Shown here: in pieces, positions 28,438 to 38,611 of the stretch | Position numbering within the stretch: the first letter of the stretch is position 1 | Layout of the letters: each line of letters opens with the position of its first letter | NCBI RefSeq assembly: GCF_006442545.2 | Contig: NZ_CP083952.1 | Span: 5,247,501-5,311,500, forward strand | Direction of reading: 5' to 3' | DNA from: Mesorhizobium sp. B2-1-8 | Lineage (GTDB): Bacteria > Pseudomonadota > Alphaproteobacteria > Rhizobiales > Rhizobiaceae | Length of the DNA stretch: 64,000 nucleotides | The notes under the pieces: generated by a model | Told to the model about the DNA's origin: nothing | What the model saw: only the letters and a program-made list of their open reading frames with translations | Database searches by the model: none | Made by a program: the position numbers and the translations under genes

Positions 28438-29357
28438 TCCTCTGCTGCGGCGAAGCCTTGATCGACATGCTGCCGCGCACCACCACGCAGGGTGAGCCGG
28501 CCTTTGCTCCCTATGTCGGCGGCGCTGTCTTCAACACGGCGATCGCGCTCGGCCGGCTCGGCGCGCCGGCCGGCTTCTTCTCGGGCCTGTCGTCGGACCT
28601 GTTCGGCGGTCAGTTCAGGGAGGCGCTCGGGGCAAGCAAGGTCAGTTCAACCTACGCGCACACCTCGCCCCGGCCGACGACACTGGCCTTCGTGCGGCTG
28701 AACAACGGCCAGGCGACCTACACCTTCTATGACGAGAACACGGCCGGGCGCATGCTGACCATCGATGACCTGCCGCAACTCGGCGGCGAGATCGAGGCGA
28801 TGCTGTTCGGCGCCATCAGCCTGATCTCGGAGCCGGCTGGCTCGGCCTATGAGGAATTCATGCGGCGCGAGCATGAGGCCCGAGTGATGATGCTCGATCC
28901 CAACATCCGGCCGAACTTCATCCCCGACAAGGCCAAGCACCTCGGACGCATCCGGGAGATGATGGCGATGGCCGACATCGTCAAACTGTCGGACGAAGAC
29001 CTAAACTGGTTCGGCGAAGCCGGTTCGCACGAGGATGTCGTGCGCAATTGGCTCGACCGCGGCCCGAAGCTGATCGTCGTCACGCATGGCAGCCAAGGTG
29101 CCGTTGGCTACAGCAAGCAACACCGTGTCACAGTCATGCCGGAGACGGTGAAGGTGGTGGACACCGTCGGCGCCGGAGACACGTTCAACGCCGGCATCCT
29201 TGCCTCCCTGCATGAGCAAGGCCTGTTGACGAAGGCCGCGATTTCCGGCCTGTCCGAAGATGCCATCCGCAAGGCCTTGGCGCTCGGCGCCAAGGCGGCG
29301 GCCGTGACGGTATCACGAGCCGGCGCCAATCCGCCCTGGCGGCACGAGATCGGCTGA
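28434..29357 (+). CDS. frcK: Fructokinase FrcK (PfkB family)
   Basis: This 307-residue PfkB sugar kinase starts MILCCGEALIDMLPR and has the GGAVFNTAIALGRLGAPAGF motif and the C-terminal catalytic DTVGAGDTFNAGI with Asp near 247. It phosphorylates fructose imported by FrcBCA. It is the last gene of the frcR operon; a terminator-like hairpin follows at 29437-29455. Confidence 0.87.
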   Translation: MILCCGEALIDMLPRTTTQGEPAFAPYVGGAVFNTAIALGRLGAPAGFFSGLSSDLFGGQFREALGASKVSSTYAHTSPRPTTLAFVRLNNGQATYTFYDENTAGRMLTIDDLPQLGGEIEAMLFGAISLISEPAGSAYEEFMRREHEARVMMLDPNIRPNFIPDKAKHLGRIREMMAMADIVKLSDEDLNWFGEAGSHEDVVRNWLDRGPKLIVVTHGSQGAVGYSKQHRVTVMPETVKVVDTVGAGDTFNAGILASLHEQGLLTKAAISGLSEDAIRKALALGAKAAAVTVSRAGANPPWRHEIG

Positions 29358-29436
29358 TCGACTCTCCAGCGCGATCACTTTATGTTTCGATGCGCCGGAA
29401 AACCGCGATAAAAATGGCCTGAATTGCACCGCCAAT

Positions 29437-29455
29437 CCCGGATTCCGGGCTTTTT
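29437..29455 (+). terminator. Rho-independent terminator after frcK
   Basis: CCCGG and CCGGG form a short stem around ATT, followed by C and five T. It lies 80 bp after the frcK stop and separates that operon from the aminotransferase gene at 29587. The remainder of the 229-bp gap shows nothing else. Confidence 0.5.
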
Positions 29456-29586
29456 GGGGCAATGCGCCGGCGAAACACGGTAACGGGCTGCGACACTTGC
29501 ACCCGATGCCCGGTCCGCAGCCGGCTTTTTCAGCCGCGCCAAGTCTGGTACCAGCGGGCCGGTTATTGGCAGGTATTGAGGCCGAC

Positions 29587-30729
29587 ATGCAGTTCATCGA
29601 TCTTGGCGCGCAGCGCGAACGAATCCGCGACCGGCTGAAAGCCGCGATCGACCACGTCGTCGAGGATGGCCGCTACATCCTTGGCCCCCAGGTCGCCGAA
29701 TTCGAGAAGAAGCTCGCCGCCTATGTCGGCGTCAAGCACGTGGTTGCCTGCGCCAACGGCACCGACGCACTGCTTTTGCCGCTGTTTGCCGCCGGCATCG
29801 GCCCAGGTGACGCGGTGTTCGTGCCGAGCTTCACCTTCGCCGCCACGGCAGAAGTGGTGGCGCTGGCCAAGGCCGAGCCGGTTTTCGTCGATGTCGATCC
29901 GAAGACCTACAACATCGACATCGCCAGCCTCGAGGCGGCGATCGCGGCCATCAAGAAGGAAGGCCGACTGAAGCCGAAGGCGATCATCCCCGTCGACCTG
30001 TTCGGTCTTGCCGCCGACTATGAGGCGATCATGGCTATCGCCAATCGCGAAGGCTTGTTGGTGATCGAGGATGCCGCCCAGTCCATGGGTGGCTCGCTAG
30101 AAGGCAGGATGTGCGGCGCGTTCGGCCATGTCGGCTCGACCAGCTTCTATCCGGCCAAGCCGCTCGGCTGCTATGGCGACGGCGGCGCGATGTTCACCAA
30201 TGACGATGCTCTGGCCGACGCGCTGCGTTCCTTTGCTTTCCACGGCAAGGGCGAGACGCAGTACGACAACATCCGCGTCGGCATCAATTCACGGCTCGAC
30301 ACGCTGCAGGCGGCAATCCTGATCGAGAAGCTCGCTATCCTCGAGGAAGAAATGGTGGCGCGGCAGGTGGTAGCCCAGCGCTACGCAGAAGGCCTCGGCG
30401 ACATCGTCACCGCCGCCCGCAACCTGGATGGCAGCCGCTCGGCCTGGGCGCAATACGCGATCGAAACGCCCAAACGCGACGGCCTTAGAGCGCATCTGAG
30501 CGAAAAGGGCATCCCGTCTGTCATCTACTACGTCAAGCCGCTGCATGAGCAGATCGCCTATCGCGACTATCCGCGCACACCGACCGGTCTTGCCGTTTCG
30601 GAGGACCTGCCGAAACGTATCCTCTGCCTGCCGATGCATCCCTATCTCAGCGAGACCGACCAAGACCGGATCATCGAAACGATCCGCAACTATATCGGCT
30701 CGAACTCGGCGCAGGCCGCGGCCGAATAG
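29587..30729 (+). CDS. DegT/DnrJ/EryC1/StrS-family sugar aminotransferase
   Basis: This 380-residue PLP enzyme begins MQFIDLGAQRERIRDRLKAA and has CANGTDALLLPLFAAGIGPG, DAAQSMGGSLEG (cofactor Asp) and STSFYPAKPLGCYGDGGAMF with the Schiff-base Lys near 185. It converts a keto-sugar nucleotide to an amino sugar for surface polysaccharide. The family is close to WbpE/DegT types acting on UDP-3-keto sugars, but I cannot fix the substrate. ATG 29587 was chosen because the frame upstream is not family-like. It stands alone on the plus strand at the left edge of the polysaccharide locus, convergent with the ligase at 30801. Confidence 0.85.
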   Translation: MQFIDLGAQRERIRDRLKAAIDHVVEDGRYILGPQVAEFEKKLAAYVGVKHVVACANGTDALLLPLFAAGIGPGDAVFVPSFTFAATAEVVALAKAEPVFVDVDPKTYNIDIASLEAAIAAIKKEGRLKPKAIIPVDLFGLAADYEAIMAIANREGLLVIEDAAQSMGGSLEGRMCGAFGHVGSTSFYPAKPLGCYGDGGAMFTNDDALADALRSFAFHGKGETQYDNIRVGINSRLDTLQAAILIEKLAILEEEMVARQVVAQRYAEGLGDIVTAARNLDGSRSAWAQYAIETPKRDGLRAHLSEKGIPSVIYYVKPLHEQIAYRDYPRTPTGLAVSEDLPKRILCLPMHPYLSETDQDRIIETIRNYIGSNSAQAAAE

Positions 30730-30800
30730 GCGTCGGATACCAGAAGGCCGACACCTCGTCGGCACAGGGTGGCGGGGCGCAGGACGTGCGCTTCGCGCCG

Positions 30801-32063
30801 TTATTTTGAGAAGCTCGCCGCGCGTCTTGCGATCCGGTCTTCCATTCCCGGCCGGGTCACGGAACGGCACTGCAATATGCAGATGCCCGCTGTGAAGACC
30901 AAAGTGCCCAGCACCCATGACAACCAGATCCGATGGTCGACCGACAGTTCGACCACAGCTATGATCAGGTAGCTGCTGGCTATGAAATGTCCGGGGCCGC
31001 TCAAACCGCCGATCATTCTTATGATCGCTCCCAGGAGCAGCCCGTACACAATGATGCCCAACGCTCCCAACTCGTACCACAAATCGAATACGATATTGTG
31101 TGCGCTTGGGAGATCCATCTGCGCATAATATGTTGGACTCACGACAACCCCGACCGCGTTTCTCATCGTATTGGCGCCATGGCCGAGAAACGGCTGCTCC
31201 GCAATGTGGGGCGAGATCATCTGCCAAAGATCAAGGCGCGCGGCGAACGTTCCTGGATAGAAAGTCAGCAATCCCGTCGTTTTGAGGTAGGCGAACAGCG
31301 GCGAGACGACGAAGGGGGCGATCAGGGCAAGAGACAGGTAGACGGCGAAGAATCCGACCAAGGCGTGTTGGCGGTATTTCGCGGGCATGACAAACATCGC
31401 CGCCACGAAGACAATCGCCAGATTGACGCCGGTCGATTGACCGTAGAACAATGTCAGCACGGCAAAGAGAGCCGCGAGCCCCTTCCAGACCAGCCTCGGC
31501 TGGGTAAGAAATATGACGGCAAAAAAAGCTCCGTAGACCGTGATCTTGTGGAGGGTGAAAACATTTCCCACAAATCGTGGATCTTCGGTCAAAAACGCAA
31601 AATACAGTTCCCAACCCATCACCGACACCAGGCCGATCAGCATGCCGACCAATGAGACCCGCGCGAGCCGGTCGCGTTGAGCGCTCGGAAGCGCCAGAAT
31701 GCACTCGAACAGCAGGATGGCGGCGACCGAGTAGCCAAAGACGTCCTTCGCCGCCATGAGAGAGCGGCTCGGGTTGACCGACCACAGGGCGCTCGACAGG
31801 ACAAAGCCGGACAACAGGGCCAGAGTGACGGCAAGGCCTGTCGTAGCCCGGCCAAAGCGTGCACCCTTCGTCAAAAGGGCAAGAGCGCCCATGACACCCG
31901 CGACAAGTGCCAGGGCCGTCGGAGACATTTCGATGAAGACGAAAAGGGCGGGAGAGAGGGCGTAGAGGCCCAGCAACATCCTAAGGACTATTTCGTCACG
32001 ACTGCTGGTCCATACCGGAAACCCGCCCAAAATGACGGTATGGCATTTCTGAAAAAAGGACAT
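30801..32063 (-). CDS. O-antigen ligase / polymerase family membrane protein (copy 1)
   Basis: This 420-residue protein has about ten to twelve membrane helices. A long periplasmic loop near residues 255-320 contains ARLDLWQMISPHIAEQPFLG and the conserved His-Asn in SAHNIVFDLWYELGALG, the Wzy_C/WaaL pattern. WaaL transfers O-antigen from undecaprenyl diphosphate to lipid A-core; Wzy polymerases look alike, so either job is possible. It lies 54 bp after cysQ on the same strand, so it is the last gene of a cysD-cysNC-cysQ-ligase unit, tying sulfate activation to surface polysaccharide. Confidence 0.8.
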   Translation of the reverse strand: MSFFQKCHTVILGGFPVWTSSRDEIVLRMLLGLYALSPALFVFIEMSPTALALVAGVMGALALLTKGARFGRATTGLAVTLALLSGFVLSSALWSVNPSRSLMAAKDVFGYSVAAILLFECILALPSAQRDRLARVSLVGMLIGLVSVMGWELYFAFLTEDPRFVGNVFTLHKITVYGAFFAVIFLTQPRLVWKGLAALFAVLTLFYGQSTGVNLAIVFVAAMFVMPAKYRQHALVGFFAVYLSLALIAPFVVSPLFAYLKTTGLLTFYPGTFAARLDLWQMISPHIAEQPFLGHGANTMRNAVGVVVSPTYYAQMDLPSAHNIVFDLWYELGALGIIVYGLLLGAIIRMIGGLSGPGHFIASSYLIIAVVELSVDHRIWLSWVLGTLVFTAGICILQCRSVTRPGMEDRIARRAASFSK

Positions 32064-32117
32064 TCAACTACCGACTCAGGGAACGCCGATACAGGATAGG
32101 TCATCGACGGAGGCACC

Positions 32118-32951
32118 TCAACGTTCGATACGTCCTCCGGTTGCAATCCTGCCGCTGGCGATGAAATGCGGATTGGCGAAGTCCTCGTCATCGCCCTGGT
32201 TACGCTTGCCATAGGCCAAGGGCTTGCCGTCCAGCGTGCGTGTCGTGCCGCCGGCGGCACGCAGCACCGCGTCACCCGCCGCCGTGTCCCATTCCATGGT
32301 GCGGCCGAAGCGCGGATAGACATCCGCCTCGCCATTGGCGAGGAGGCAGAATTTCAGCGACGAACCGACCGAGACGATTTCGGCGGCACCAAGGTCGCGA
32401 ATATAGGCTTCGGTTTCCGGGGTATTGTGCGAGCGGCTGGCAACCACGGCCAGCGGCGTCGCGGCCGTTCTCACGGAAATCGGCCGGCGAGAAACGATCT
32501 GGTAGTCGCCATCGACTTCGAGGGCTTCCGCCCTGCCCGGCAGACCGGAAAAGAAGCGGCCGCTGCATGGCGCGAAGACGACGCCGACTTCCGGCACGCC
32601 ATGGCGGACAAGCGCGATGTTGACGGTGAAGTCGGTGCGCCGGTTGACGAATTCCTTGGTGCCGTCAAGCGGATCAACGAGGAAGAAGGCCTCGCCAAGT
32701 TCGCCCGCCAAGACACCGGCCGCCGCTTCCTCCTCGGCCACGCAGGGAATGTCGGGGAATTCCGCGCGCAGGCCGGCGAGAATGATCTTCTCGCTCTCGC
32801 GGTCCGCCTCGGTCACCGGCGAGGAATCCGATTTGCTGTCGACCGCGCAGCCGGCGTGAAACACACGCATGACCTCGCGCCCGGCGGCTAGCGCCAGCCG
32901 CTCGAAGATTTCAAGCATCGACGTGTCGTCAGATGCCGCCGCCATTGTCAT
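32118..32951 (-). CDS. cysQ: 3'(2'),5'-bisphosphate nucleotidase CysQ
   Basis: This protein of about 277 residues is of the inositol monophosphatase superfamily. It has [14 protein letters not shown], metal site [28 protein letters not shown] and the C-terminal [17 protein letters not shown]. CysQ hydrolyses PAP, the by-product of PAPS-using sulfotransferases, to AMP. The exact start is uncertain: ATGs at 32972, 32951, 32945 and 32918 are in frame; the first three overlap the cysNC stop. Its place directly after cysNC and near sulfotransferase genes fits recycling of PAP from polysaccharide sulfation. Confidence 0.88.
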   Translation of the reverse strand: MTMAAASDDTSMLEIFERLALAAGREVMRVFHAGCAVDSKSDSSPVTEADRESEKIILAGLRAEFPDIPCVAEEEAAAGVLAGELGEAFFLVDPLDGTKEFVNRRTDFTVNIALVRHGVPEVGVVFAPCSGRFFSGLPGRAEALEVDGDYQIVSRRPISVRTAATPLAVVASRSHNTPETEAYIRDLGAAEIVSVGSSLKFCLLANGEADVYPRFGRTMEWDTAAGDAVLRAAGGTTRTLDGKPLAYGKRNQGDDEDFANPHFIASGRIATGGRIER

Positions 32952-34866
32952 ATTGGTCTTCGGCAATGTCACGCTCGTTCAGCCAGTGTTCCAGGGCATC
33001 TACCATCTCTTCAGCCGACTTGCCGAGCGTCTTCAGATGGATCTCCGGTTTCTCCGGTGCCTCGTAAGGAGAATCGACACCGGTGAAATTCTTGATCTCG
33101 CCATTCAGCGCGCGGGCGTAGAGGCCCTTCGGATCACGCCTGGCGCATTCCTCGAACGGCGTGTCGACAAACACCTCGATGAACTCGCCATCTGCCATCA
33201 ATTCCCTGGCCATGCGCCGCTCGGCGCTGAACGGCGAAATGAAGGAGACAATGACGATCAGCCCGGCGTCGGCCATCAGCCTGGCCACTTCGGCGACGCG
33301 GCGAATGTTCTCGACGCGATCGGCGTCGGTGAATCCGAGGTCGCGGTTGAGACCGTGACGGACATTGTCGCCATCGAGAATATAGGTATGGCGGCCAGTG
33401 GCGAACAGCTTCCTCTCGAACAGGTTGGCGATGGTCGACTTACCGGAGCCCGAAAGCCCGGTGAACCAGAACACGGCGGGCCGCTGGTTCTTCATGTCGG
33501 CGCGCACGCGCTTGCCGACATCGAGCGATTGCCAATGGATGTTTTCGGCGCGACGCAGCGAGTGCACGATCATGCCTGCGCCAACCGTGGCGTTGCTGAT
33601 GCGATCGATCAGGATAAAGGCGCCAGTGGTACGGTTCTCGCCAAACGGATCGAAGGCGATCGGCGCCCGCGTCGAAATGTTGCAGATACCGACCTCATTC
33701 ATCTCAAGCGACTTGGCCGCCTCATGGGCAAAGTCGTTGACGTTGATGCGGTATTTCAAGTCGGTGACGGTGGCGCTGGTCTGATCGGTCTCGGTGCGCA
33801 GGATGTAAGACCGGCCCGGCAGAAGCGCGTGCTCGTCGAACCAGACGATGTTGGCGGCGAACTGATCGGCGACCTGCGGCCGTGCGGCCGGCGAAACCAG
33901 CATGTTGCCCCTGGAAACCTCGACCTCGTCGTCAAGGACGAGCGTTATGGCCTGGCCGGCCACCGCCTGTTTGAGATCGCCGCCGTAGGCGACGATGCGT
34001 TTGACACGCGAGGACTTGCCCGATTTGGCGACGACGACCTCGTCGCCCTGCGCAATGGTACCGGACGCAATGGTGCCGGCAAAACCGCGAAAATCGAGAT
34101 TGGGGCGGTTGACGTACTGAACCGGAAAGCGAAACGGCAACTCGGCCGTGGCTTCGTCGACCGAGACGGTTTCGAGATGCTCGATCAGCGTCGGGCCGGA
34201 ATACCAATGCGTGTTTTGGGAGCGGGCGCTGACGTTATCGCCGTAGCGGGCCGACATCGGGATCGGCGCGATGGTCTGGAAACCGAGATCGCGCGAGAAC
34301 TGTCCGTAGTCCTCGACAATCCCGTCGAAGACCGCCTGGTCGAAATCGACGAGATCGATCTTGTTGACCGCCAGCACGATGTGGCGGATGCCGAGCAGCG
34401 AGGCGATGATCGAATGGCGCCTTGTCTGGCGCAGCACCCCCTGCCGGGCATCGATCAGCACGATCGCCAGATCGGCGGTCGAGGCACCGGTCGCCATGTT
34501 GCGGGTGTATTGTTCGTGGCCGGGCGTGTCGGCGACGATGAACTTGCGCTTTGGCGTGGCGAAGAAGCGGTAGGCGACGTCGATGGTGATGCCCTGCTCG
34601 CGCTCAGCCTCTAGGCCGTCGACCAGCAGCGCGAAGTCAATGTCGTCGCCCGTCGTGCCGTGCTTGCGCGAATCGCGTTCGAGCGCGGCGAGCTGATCCT
34701 CGAAAATCTGCTTGGTGTCGGACAGCAGGCGTCCGATCAACGTCGACTTGCCATCATCCACCGAACCGCAGGTCAGGAAGCGCAGCAGCGATTTCTTCTC
34801 CTGCGCGGACAGATAATCGCGGACGCCGTCCGTGGGAGCGAGGCTTTTTGCCATGATGTGGCGCAT
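32929..34866 (-). CDS. cysNC: Bifunctional sulfate adenylyltransferase subunit 1 / APS kinase (CysN-CysC)
   Basis: This 645-residue fusion has an N-terminal EF-Tu-like GTPase (about 25-440: [32 protein letters not shown]) and a C-terminal APS kinase (about 445-645: [35 protein letters not shown]). With CysD it makes APS from sulfate and ATP, then phosphorylates it to PAPS, the sulfuryl donor. This is the NodQ architecture of rhizobia. ATG 34866 follows the cysD stop by two bases; the gene is translationally close to both neighbours. Confidence 0.94.
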   Translation of the reverse strand: MRHIMAKSLAPTDGVRDYLSAQEKKSLLRFLTCGSVDDGKSTLIGRLLSDTKQIFEDQLAALERDSRKHGTTGDDIDFALLVDGLEAEREQGITIDVAYRFFATPKRKFIVADTPGHEQYTRNMATGASTADLAIVLIDARQGVLRQTRRHSIIASLLGIRHIVLAVNKIDLVDFDQAVFDGIVEDYGQFSRDLGFQTIAPIPMSARYGDNVSARSQNTHWYSGPTLIEHLETVSVDEATAELPFRFPVQYVNRPNLDFRGFAGTIASGTIAQGDEVVVAKSGKSSRVKRIVAYGGDLKQAVAGQAITLVLDDEVEVSRGNMLVSPAARPQVADQFAANIVWFDEHALLPGRSYILRTETDQTSATVTDLKYRINVNDFAHEAAKSLEMNEVGICNISTRAPIAFDPFGENRTTGAFILIDRISNATVGAGMIVHSLRRAENIHWQSLDVGKRVRADMKNQRPAVFWFTGLSGSGKSTIANLFERKLFATGRHTYILDGDNVRHGLNRDLGFTDADRVENIRRVAEVARLMADAGLIVIVSFISPFSAERRMARELMADGEFIEVFVDTPFEECARRDPKGLYARALNGEIKNFTGVDSPYEAPEKPEIHLKTLGKSAEEMVDALEHWLNERDIAEDQYDNGGGI

Positions 34867-34868
34867 GG

Positions 34869-35774
34869 TCAGAAATACCCCTCGCGCTTCTTCTTTTCCA
34901 TCGAACCGGCTTCATCGCGGTCGATCAGGCGACCCTGCCGTTCGGATGTGCGTGCCGTCAGCATCTCGCCAACGATGGCTTCGAGCGTGTCGGCGTCGGA
35001 TTCGATGGCGCCGGTCAGCGGATAGCAGCCAAGCGTGCGGAACCGCACCAACCGGTCCTCCACGACCTCGCCAGGCAGCAGCTTCATGCGATCATCGTCC
35101 TTGAGGATCAACATGCCATCGCGTTCGACAACCGGCCGCTGCTTGGCGAAATAGAGCGGTACGATCGGGATGTTTTCCTGCAGAATGTACTGCCAGATGT
35201 CGAGTTCGGTCCAGTTCGACAAGGGAAAGACGCGGATCGATTCTCCCTGCGCGATACGTGTGTTGAAAATCTTCCACATTTCGGGCCGCTGGTTCTTCGG
35301 ATCCCATACATGTTGGGCATTGCGGAAAGAGAAGATGCGCTCCTTGGCGCGCGACTTCTCCTCGTCGCGACGGGCGCCGCCAAAGGCCGCATCGAAGCCG
35401 TATTTGTCGAGCGCCTGGCGCAACGCCACGGTCTTCATCACATGGGTATGGGTGTTCGAACCATGATCGAACGGATTGATGTTGTCGCGCACGCCGTCTT
35501 CGTTGACATGAACCAGAAGGTCGAAGCCCAACTTCTGCGCCATCTGATCGCGAAATGCGATCATCTCGCGGAATTTCCAGGTGGTGTCGACGTGAAGAAA
35601 GGGGAATGGCGGCTTGGCCGGATAGAACGCCTTCATCGCCAGATGCATCAGCACCGACGAATCCTTGCCGACGGAATAGAGCATGACCGGCTTGGCGAAG
35701 GCGGCCGCGACCTCGCGGAATATGTGAATGGATTCGGCTTCAAGCCGCTGCAGATGCGTAAGCGCTGATATCAT
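34869..35774 (-). CDS. cysD: Sulfate adenylyltransferase subunit 2 CysD
   Basis: This 301-residue ATP-sulfurylase small subunit has the PP-loop [56 protein letters not shown] and the C-terminal [22 protein letters not shown] 35774 gives [19 protein letters not shown] and the usual family length; in-frame ATGs at 35795 and 35822 give slightly longer forms. It is the first gene of the sulfate-activation operon. No cysH, cysI or cysG is nearby, so the set looks dedicated to PAPS supply rather than to cysteine synthesis. Confidence 0.93.
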   Translation of the reverse strand: MISALTHLQRLEAESIHIFREVAAAFAKPVMLYSVGKDSSVLMHLAMKAFYPAKPPFPFLHVDTTWKFREMIAFRDQMAQKLGFDLLVHVNEDGVRDNINPFDHGSNTHTHVMKTVALRQALDKYGFDAAFGGARRDEEKSRAKERIFSFRNAQHVWDPKNQRPEMWKIFNTRIAQGESIRVFPLSNWTELDIWQYILQENIPIVPLYFAKQRPVVERDGMLILKDDDRMKLLPGEVVEDRLVRFRTLGCYPLTGAIESDADTLEAIVGEMLTARTSERQGRLIDRDEAGSMEKKKREGYF

Positions 35775-36254
35775 GGACCGTGAGCGTTCTCTCATGCCTT
35801 GCAACAGAAGATCCTGCATCAAATCATCGAGCCTTTTGCGCCCGGTTCAAGCTTCGCTTCTGGACAAAGTGTTTCGTGCGGGCGTTCTAGCAGATCGTCG
35901 CGGCCCAGAACAATGCAAGACGAGCCCGGCAGCAGTCCGTTCGGGAATGAATTTTCCATGCTTGTGGCAAAACCCGGAAATTTCTGCTTGAAAGCCCTCC
36001 GGCCGGGAAAAGGCAGGGAAAATATTGCCTGTAAGGGACGCTGCGGCGACGCTGCAGGGGTCAGTTGGGCCCGACTGCGGGATTTCGGCGGCAATCGATC
36101 CTGGCGCACTATCGAAACAGCGACCCAGCCGCTATACGCTTTTCGAGAGCGGGCAAGTGCGTGATGAAGCATGGGGCAGTTTCGAGGCGAGCGCATTCGG
36201 TTTGACCAAACACGATGTGCCGCATAAAATTCCTCTGGATAGCAGGTCCGAAAA
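35775..36254. other. 480-bp divergent intergenic region
   Basis: This lies between the divergent starts of cysD and the second ligase gene. The open frames here lack ribosome sites and protein-like composition. It must hold both promoters, but I see no convincing box, repeat or RNA motif. Confidence 0.5.
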
Positions 36255-37607
36255 TTGAACCGGCTTTCATCCATAAGGCAGCAATTCACGCCTTCGCGGA
36301 TCAATATCTACTTCTCCATTCTCTGCTTCTTTTCCCCTCCGGTCCTGGGATCGGTGGTCAGCTTCGTGTTCAATGGGGGCGGCCTGTGGTCCGTCCTGTT
36401 GATTGCCTTGAAGAGAAGACGCTTCAATGTCGACCGGGCGATGATGGCGCTGACGATCGCGATCTATGCCTATTGCGCAAGCAATGTCCTGGCGTCCCTC
36501 GTCAACCACGCGATCGTCAAGGACGCGCGGCATCTTATCCCGCTGATCACCTTTCTGTTTTTTCCCATCTCCTATTCGACCTGGAGCATTTCGCAAAAGA
36601 CAATGCTCGTCCGCATCATTGTGCTAGCCAGCATGGCGGCCTGTTTTGGCGCGTTGCTGCTGGCGGTCTACCAGCAGTATCGGCTTGGTATACGCGCCGA
36701 GGGCGGGGCCGGGAATGCGATCGTTTTCGCTGAGGTCCTCTGCCTTGCGGTGGTAACCTGCGTGGCCGCTGCACTATCCGGCATAGAGAGATACAGGATC
36801 GCCCTCATCTGCGCCGCACTCGGCGGAACGATCGCCATCGTCTACTCCGGTACGCGCATTGTCTGGCTGGCACTGCTGATTGCCGGTATCGCCGTTCTGC
36901 TGATCAACCAGCAGAGGCTGAGAGGTAGAAACGCCGTTCGCGTGCTTTTGCTGCTGGCCGCGATCGCCGTCACGATCGCGGTTTTCGGGTTCCAGACGAT
37001 AGCGGGGCGTGTCGAATTTCTGCACTCCGACTGGGATGCGCTGGCGGCCCACGGTGACTACGCGACAGCTTTGGGATCGCGCGTCGCCCTTTGGGATATC
37101 GGGCTGAAGGCATTTCGTGAGATGCCATTTTTCGGACATGGAGTGGGCGCCACCCGGCTCTTGATCAAGCAGGGCTTTCAGGATCAGTTTGGGATGGATG
37201 AAGGTTTCAATCATTTCCACAACGGCTTCCTGACCGCCTTGGTGCAGGCCGGGATCCTGGGTGCGGTGACGCTGGCAGCGATCTTTGTGGTTGCCGCCAG
37301 AAATGCCGCCCGGGTCCTTCGCGACAGCACCGATCCGATCGAGCGGTTTGGTGCCACCATGATTGTCGCCGTCGTGATCACCTATCTGACCGCCGGAATG
37401 ACGGGCATCCTGATCGGTCATGACATTCTGGACTCGGTCTTCATGGTCTTCCTGGTGTCGGGAACATATCTTGCCTGTGGGCGCCAGGTTGCGTTGGTGG
37501 AAGGGCAAGCCCTTCCACCAGTTGTGGAAACCCAGGCGATGTCACGAGCGAAGGGCCAAGCCGCTCCAGCAGTGGAAGGCCTGGCATCTCCGCCAGTCGC
37601 CCAATAG
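36255..37607 (+). CDS. O-antigen ligase / polymerase family membrane protein (copy 2)
   Basis: This 450-residue protein has about eleven membrane helices. Its periplasmic loop has SRVALWDIGLKAFREMPFFG and HFHNGFLTALVQAGILGAVT, the Wzy_C signature with the key His. A TTG start at 36255 (MNRLSSIRQQFTPSRINIYF) is the only sensible one. The last 45 residues (from about 405) are a Pro/Ala/Gln/Val-rich tail with repeated GQALPPVVE / GQAAPAVE / GLASPPVAQ blocks not expected in the family, encoded by repetitive DNA with a 24-bp palindrome. One of the two ligase-type proteins may polymerise and the other ligate; sequence alone cannot decide. Confidence 0.78.
   Translation: MNRLSSIRQQFTPSRINIYFSILCFFSPPVLGSVVSFVFNGGGLWSVLLIALKRRRFNVDRAMMALTIAIYAYCASNVLASLVNHAIVKDARHLIPLITFLFFPISYSTWSISQKTMLVRIIVLASMAACFGALLLAVYQQYRLGIRAEGGAGNAIVFAEVLCLAVVTCVAAALSGIERYRIALICAALGGTIAIVYSGTRIVWLALLIAGIAVLLINQQRLRGRNAVRVLLLLAAIAVTIAVFGFQTIAGRVEFLHSDWDALAAHGDYATALGSRVALWDIGLKAFREMPFFGHGVGATRLLIKQGFQDQFGMDEGFNHFHNGFLTALVQAGILGAVTLAAIFVVAARNAARVLRDSTDPIERFGATMIVAVVITYLTAGMTGILIGHDILDSVFMVFLVSGTYLACGRQVALVEGQALPPVVETQAMSRAKGQAAPAVEGLASPPVAQ
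37496..37519. repeat. 24-bp palindrome inside a coding tail
   Basis: GGTGGAAGGGC and GCCCTTCCACC form perfect 11-bp arms around AA, within the last codons of the second ligase gene. Partial copies of the arm (GTGGAA, GTGGAAGG) recur just downstream, encoding the repeated tail. This looks like a palindromic element absorbed into the gene end. Confidence 0.55.
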
Positions 37608-37624
37608 CCGGTCCGGGCGAGACG

Positions 37625-38611
37625 ATGAAAGTCCTGGTTACGGGCGCGACGGGCTTCATCGGCCGCCAAGTGGTCCATCGGCTTCGTGAGGCCGGTGTCG
37701 AGCTTCGCCTCGCCTCCCGCCAGCCGGAGAGACTAGATGCGGGGACCGGCGCCGTGCTGATGCCGGGGTTCGATGCACCGGCCGCGGCTTTCCTGGCGCT
37801 GACCAGGGACGTTACGGATATCGTCCATTGCGCGGGTCTGAACAATGACCAGGGCAATGCCACCGAAGCCGATTTTCTGGCAGCCAACGCCCAATTGAGC
37901 GCACGTTTGGCGCATGCCGCAGCCACGCAGGCAAGCGGACGGTTCATCCATCTTTCGTCGGTCCGGGCCGTGATCGGCGCGCGTGCCAGCGCAGCGATCG
38001 ACGAAGACACGGTCCCCGAACCGCAAGACGCCTACGGGCGCTCGAAGCGCGAAGCGGAAATTGCGGTGCTGGGCGCCTATGCCTCGCATGGCCGCACCGA
38101 CGCCGCCATATTGCGGCTGCCTCCGGTCTACGGGATCGGCATGAAAGGAAACCTTGCGACGCTGATGCGGCTCGCCGATACGGCTCTGCCGATGCCGACA
38201 GGCGCATTGACGGCAAACCGCTCGCTGCTGTCATCGCAATCGGCGGCACGGGCGGTGTGGCATCTGCTTTGCCATTCGCAGCCGCTTCGTCAGATCTATA
38301 CCGCCAGCGACGTGCCGCCAGTTTCCGTCGCTGCCATCATCGGTGCCTTTCGCCGCGGTTTCGGTAGGCCGACGCGCCTGATGACAGTGCCGGCCGGGCC
38401 GATGCGGGCGGCCGCCTTACTGCTTGGCAAGCGGGCGGTCTGGGATGGCCTGACCGCGACACAGATATGCGACCCTTCGCTGCTTGCCTCGCAAGGCTGG
38501 GCGCCGGAAACCAGCACGCTGGAGCGGCTGACCGAGATAGCGCGGCAGCTCAGCCGCGATAAAGCGTTCCAAACAGGATCCGAAGGTCGAGCCAGAACGA
38601 CGCGGTCCTGA
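37625..38611 (+). CDS. NAD(P)-dependent sugar 4-reductase/epimerase (WreQ/WbpV-like)
   Basis: This 328-residue extended short-chain dehydrogenase has the cofactor loop VTGATGFIGRQ at 5-15, HLSSVRAVIG and the catalytic YGRSK (Tyr near 138). Its neighbours are a WbpM-like 4,6-dehydratase and a small phosphoglycosyltransferase. That trio matches the known pathway to undecaprenyl-PP-QuiNAc (dehydratase, 4-keto reductase, transferase) of rhizobial and Pseudomonas O-antigens. The reductase role is inferred from context and fold. It overlaps the convergent transferase gene by 62 bp. Confidence 0.7.
   Translation: MKVLVTGATGFIGRQVVHRLREAGVELRLASRQPERLDAGTGAVLMPGFDAPAAAFLALTRDVTDIVHCAGLNNDQGNATEADFLAANAQLSARLAHAAATQASGRFIHLSSVRAVIGARASAAIDEDTVPEPQDAYGRSKREAEIAVLGAYASHGRTDAAILRLPPVYGIGMKGNLATLMRLADTALPMPTGALTANRSLLSSQSAARAVWHLLCHSQPLRQIYTASDVPPVSVAAIIGAFRRGFGRPTRLMTVPAGPMRAAALLLGKRAVWDGLTATQICDPSLLASQGWAPETSTLERLTEIARQLSRDKAFQTGSEGRARTTRS

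Noticed and set aside
32869..34614. 581-codon plus-strand frame opposite cysNC
   Set aside because: Antisense shadow of the clearly recognised GTPase/APS kinase gene.
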